DNA of 64,000 nt from Caprimulgus europaeus (taxonomy: Eukaryota > Chordata > Aves > Caprimulgiformes > Caprimulgidae). Shown here piece after piece: positions 63,948 through 64,000 of the stretch (its first letter is position 1; the number at the start of each line of letters is the position of its first letter). Position numbers and translations under genes: made by a program. The DNA lies in NCBI GenBank assembly GCA_907165065.1, contig OU015541.1, positions 15,993,501 through 16,057,500 of the forward strand. Direction: 5' to 3'. Under the pieces are notes generated by a model. The model had not been told where the DNA came from. It did not search any database and was given only the letters and a program-made list of their open reading frames with translations.

Positions 63948-64000
63948 GTGGGAAGGGGATGGAGCCGAGCTCTCGGGGGCTGCCTGGCTCACTCCTGGGG

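Overview
This window is vertebrate nuclear DNA, most probably from a bird. The evidence is GT-AG introns throughout, four truncated CR1-type LINE copies with the typical avian 3' end, two solo LTRs of an avian endogenous-retrovirus type, high GC content, compact introns and many GC-rich minisatellites, as in bird microchromosomes. Nothing bacterial, plasmid-like or phage-like is present, and the species cannot be fixed from the sequence.

One protein-coding gene is supported: the 5' and central part of CHD6 (chromodomain helicase DNA-binding protein 6) on the + strand. I can trace 25 coding exons from the start codon at 24236 to the donor after 63947, where the window ends. They join in frame for 3,977 nt, about 1,325 residues. 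In order they encode a short basic Lys/Pro-rich N-terminus, two chromodomains, a complete Snf2 ATPase motor ([17 protein letters not shown], motifs V and VI), and the start of the SANT/SLIDE-like region. The C-terminal half (including the BRK region known in this subfamily) lies beyond the right edge. The assignment to CHD6 rather than CHD7, CHD8 or CHD9 rests on the N-terminus (MIMKIQKK) and on chromodomain 1 starting near residue 280, which fits CHD6 and is far earlier than in its paralogues.

Layout. 1-24212: no coding exon. It is the upstream region or 5' intron of CHD6 and holds a small CpG island (about 2701-3060), a candidate poly(A) site (6924), CR1 fragments, a diverged ~150-bp tandem array (about 8550-10430), a 453-bp solo LTR and six minisatellites. 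24213-35294: exon 1 and an 11-kb intron 1 with an 18-bp minisatellite, a 954-bp solo LTR, a CR1 fragment, an AT-rich block and a 46-bp x 3 repeat. 35295-43726: exons 2-5, the basic tail and the start of chromodomain 1. 43727-47060: exons 6-10, chromodomains and entry to the ATPase. 47677-54200: exons 11-18, the ATPase motor. 55410-63947: exons 19-25, linker and SANT/SLIDE-like region.

I see no novel multi-gene system. The observations most worth checking are a duplicated splice donor at exon 9, tandem arrays whose units resemble 3' or 5' splice sites, the ~150-bp array with a telomere-like segment, the two solo LTRs with near-matching 5-bp flanks, and a 24-bp perfect palindrome in intron 2.
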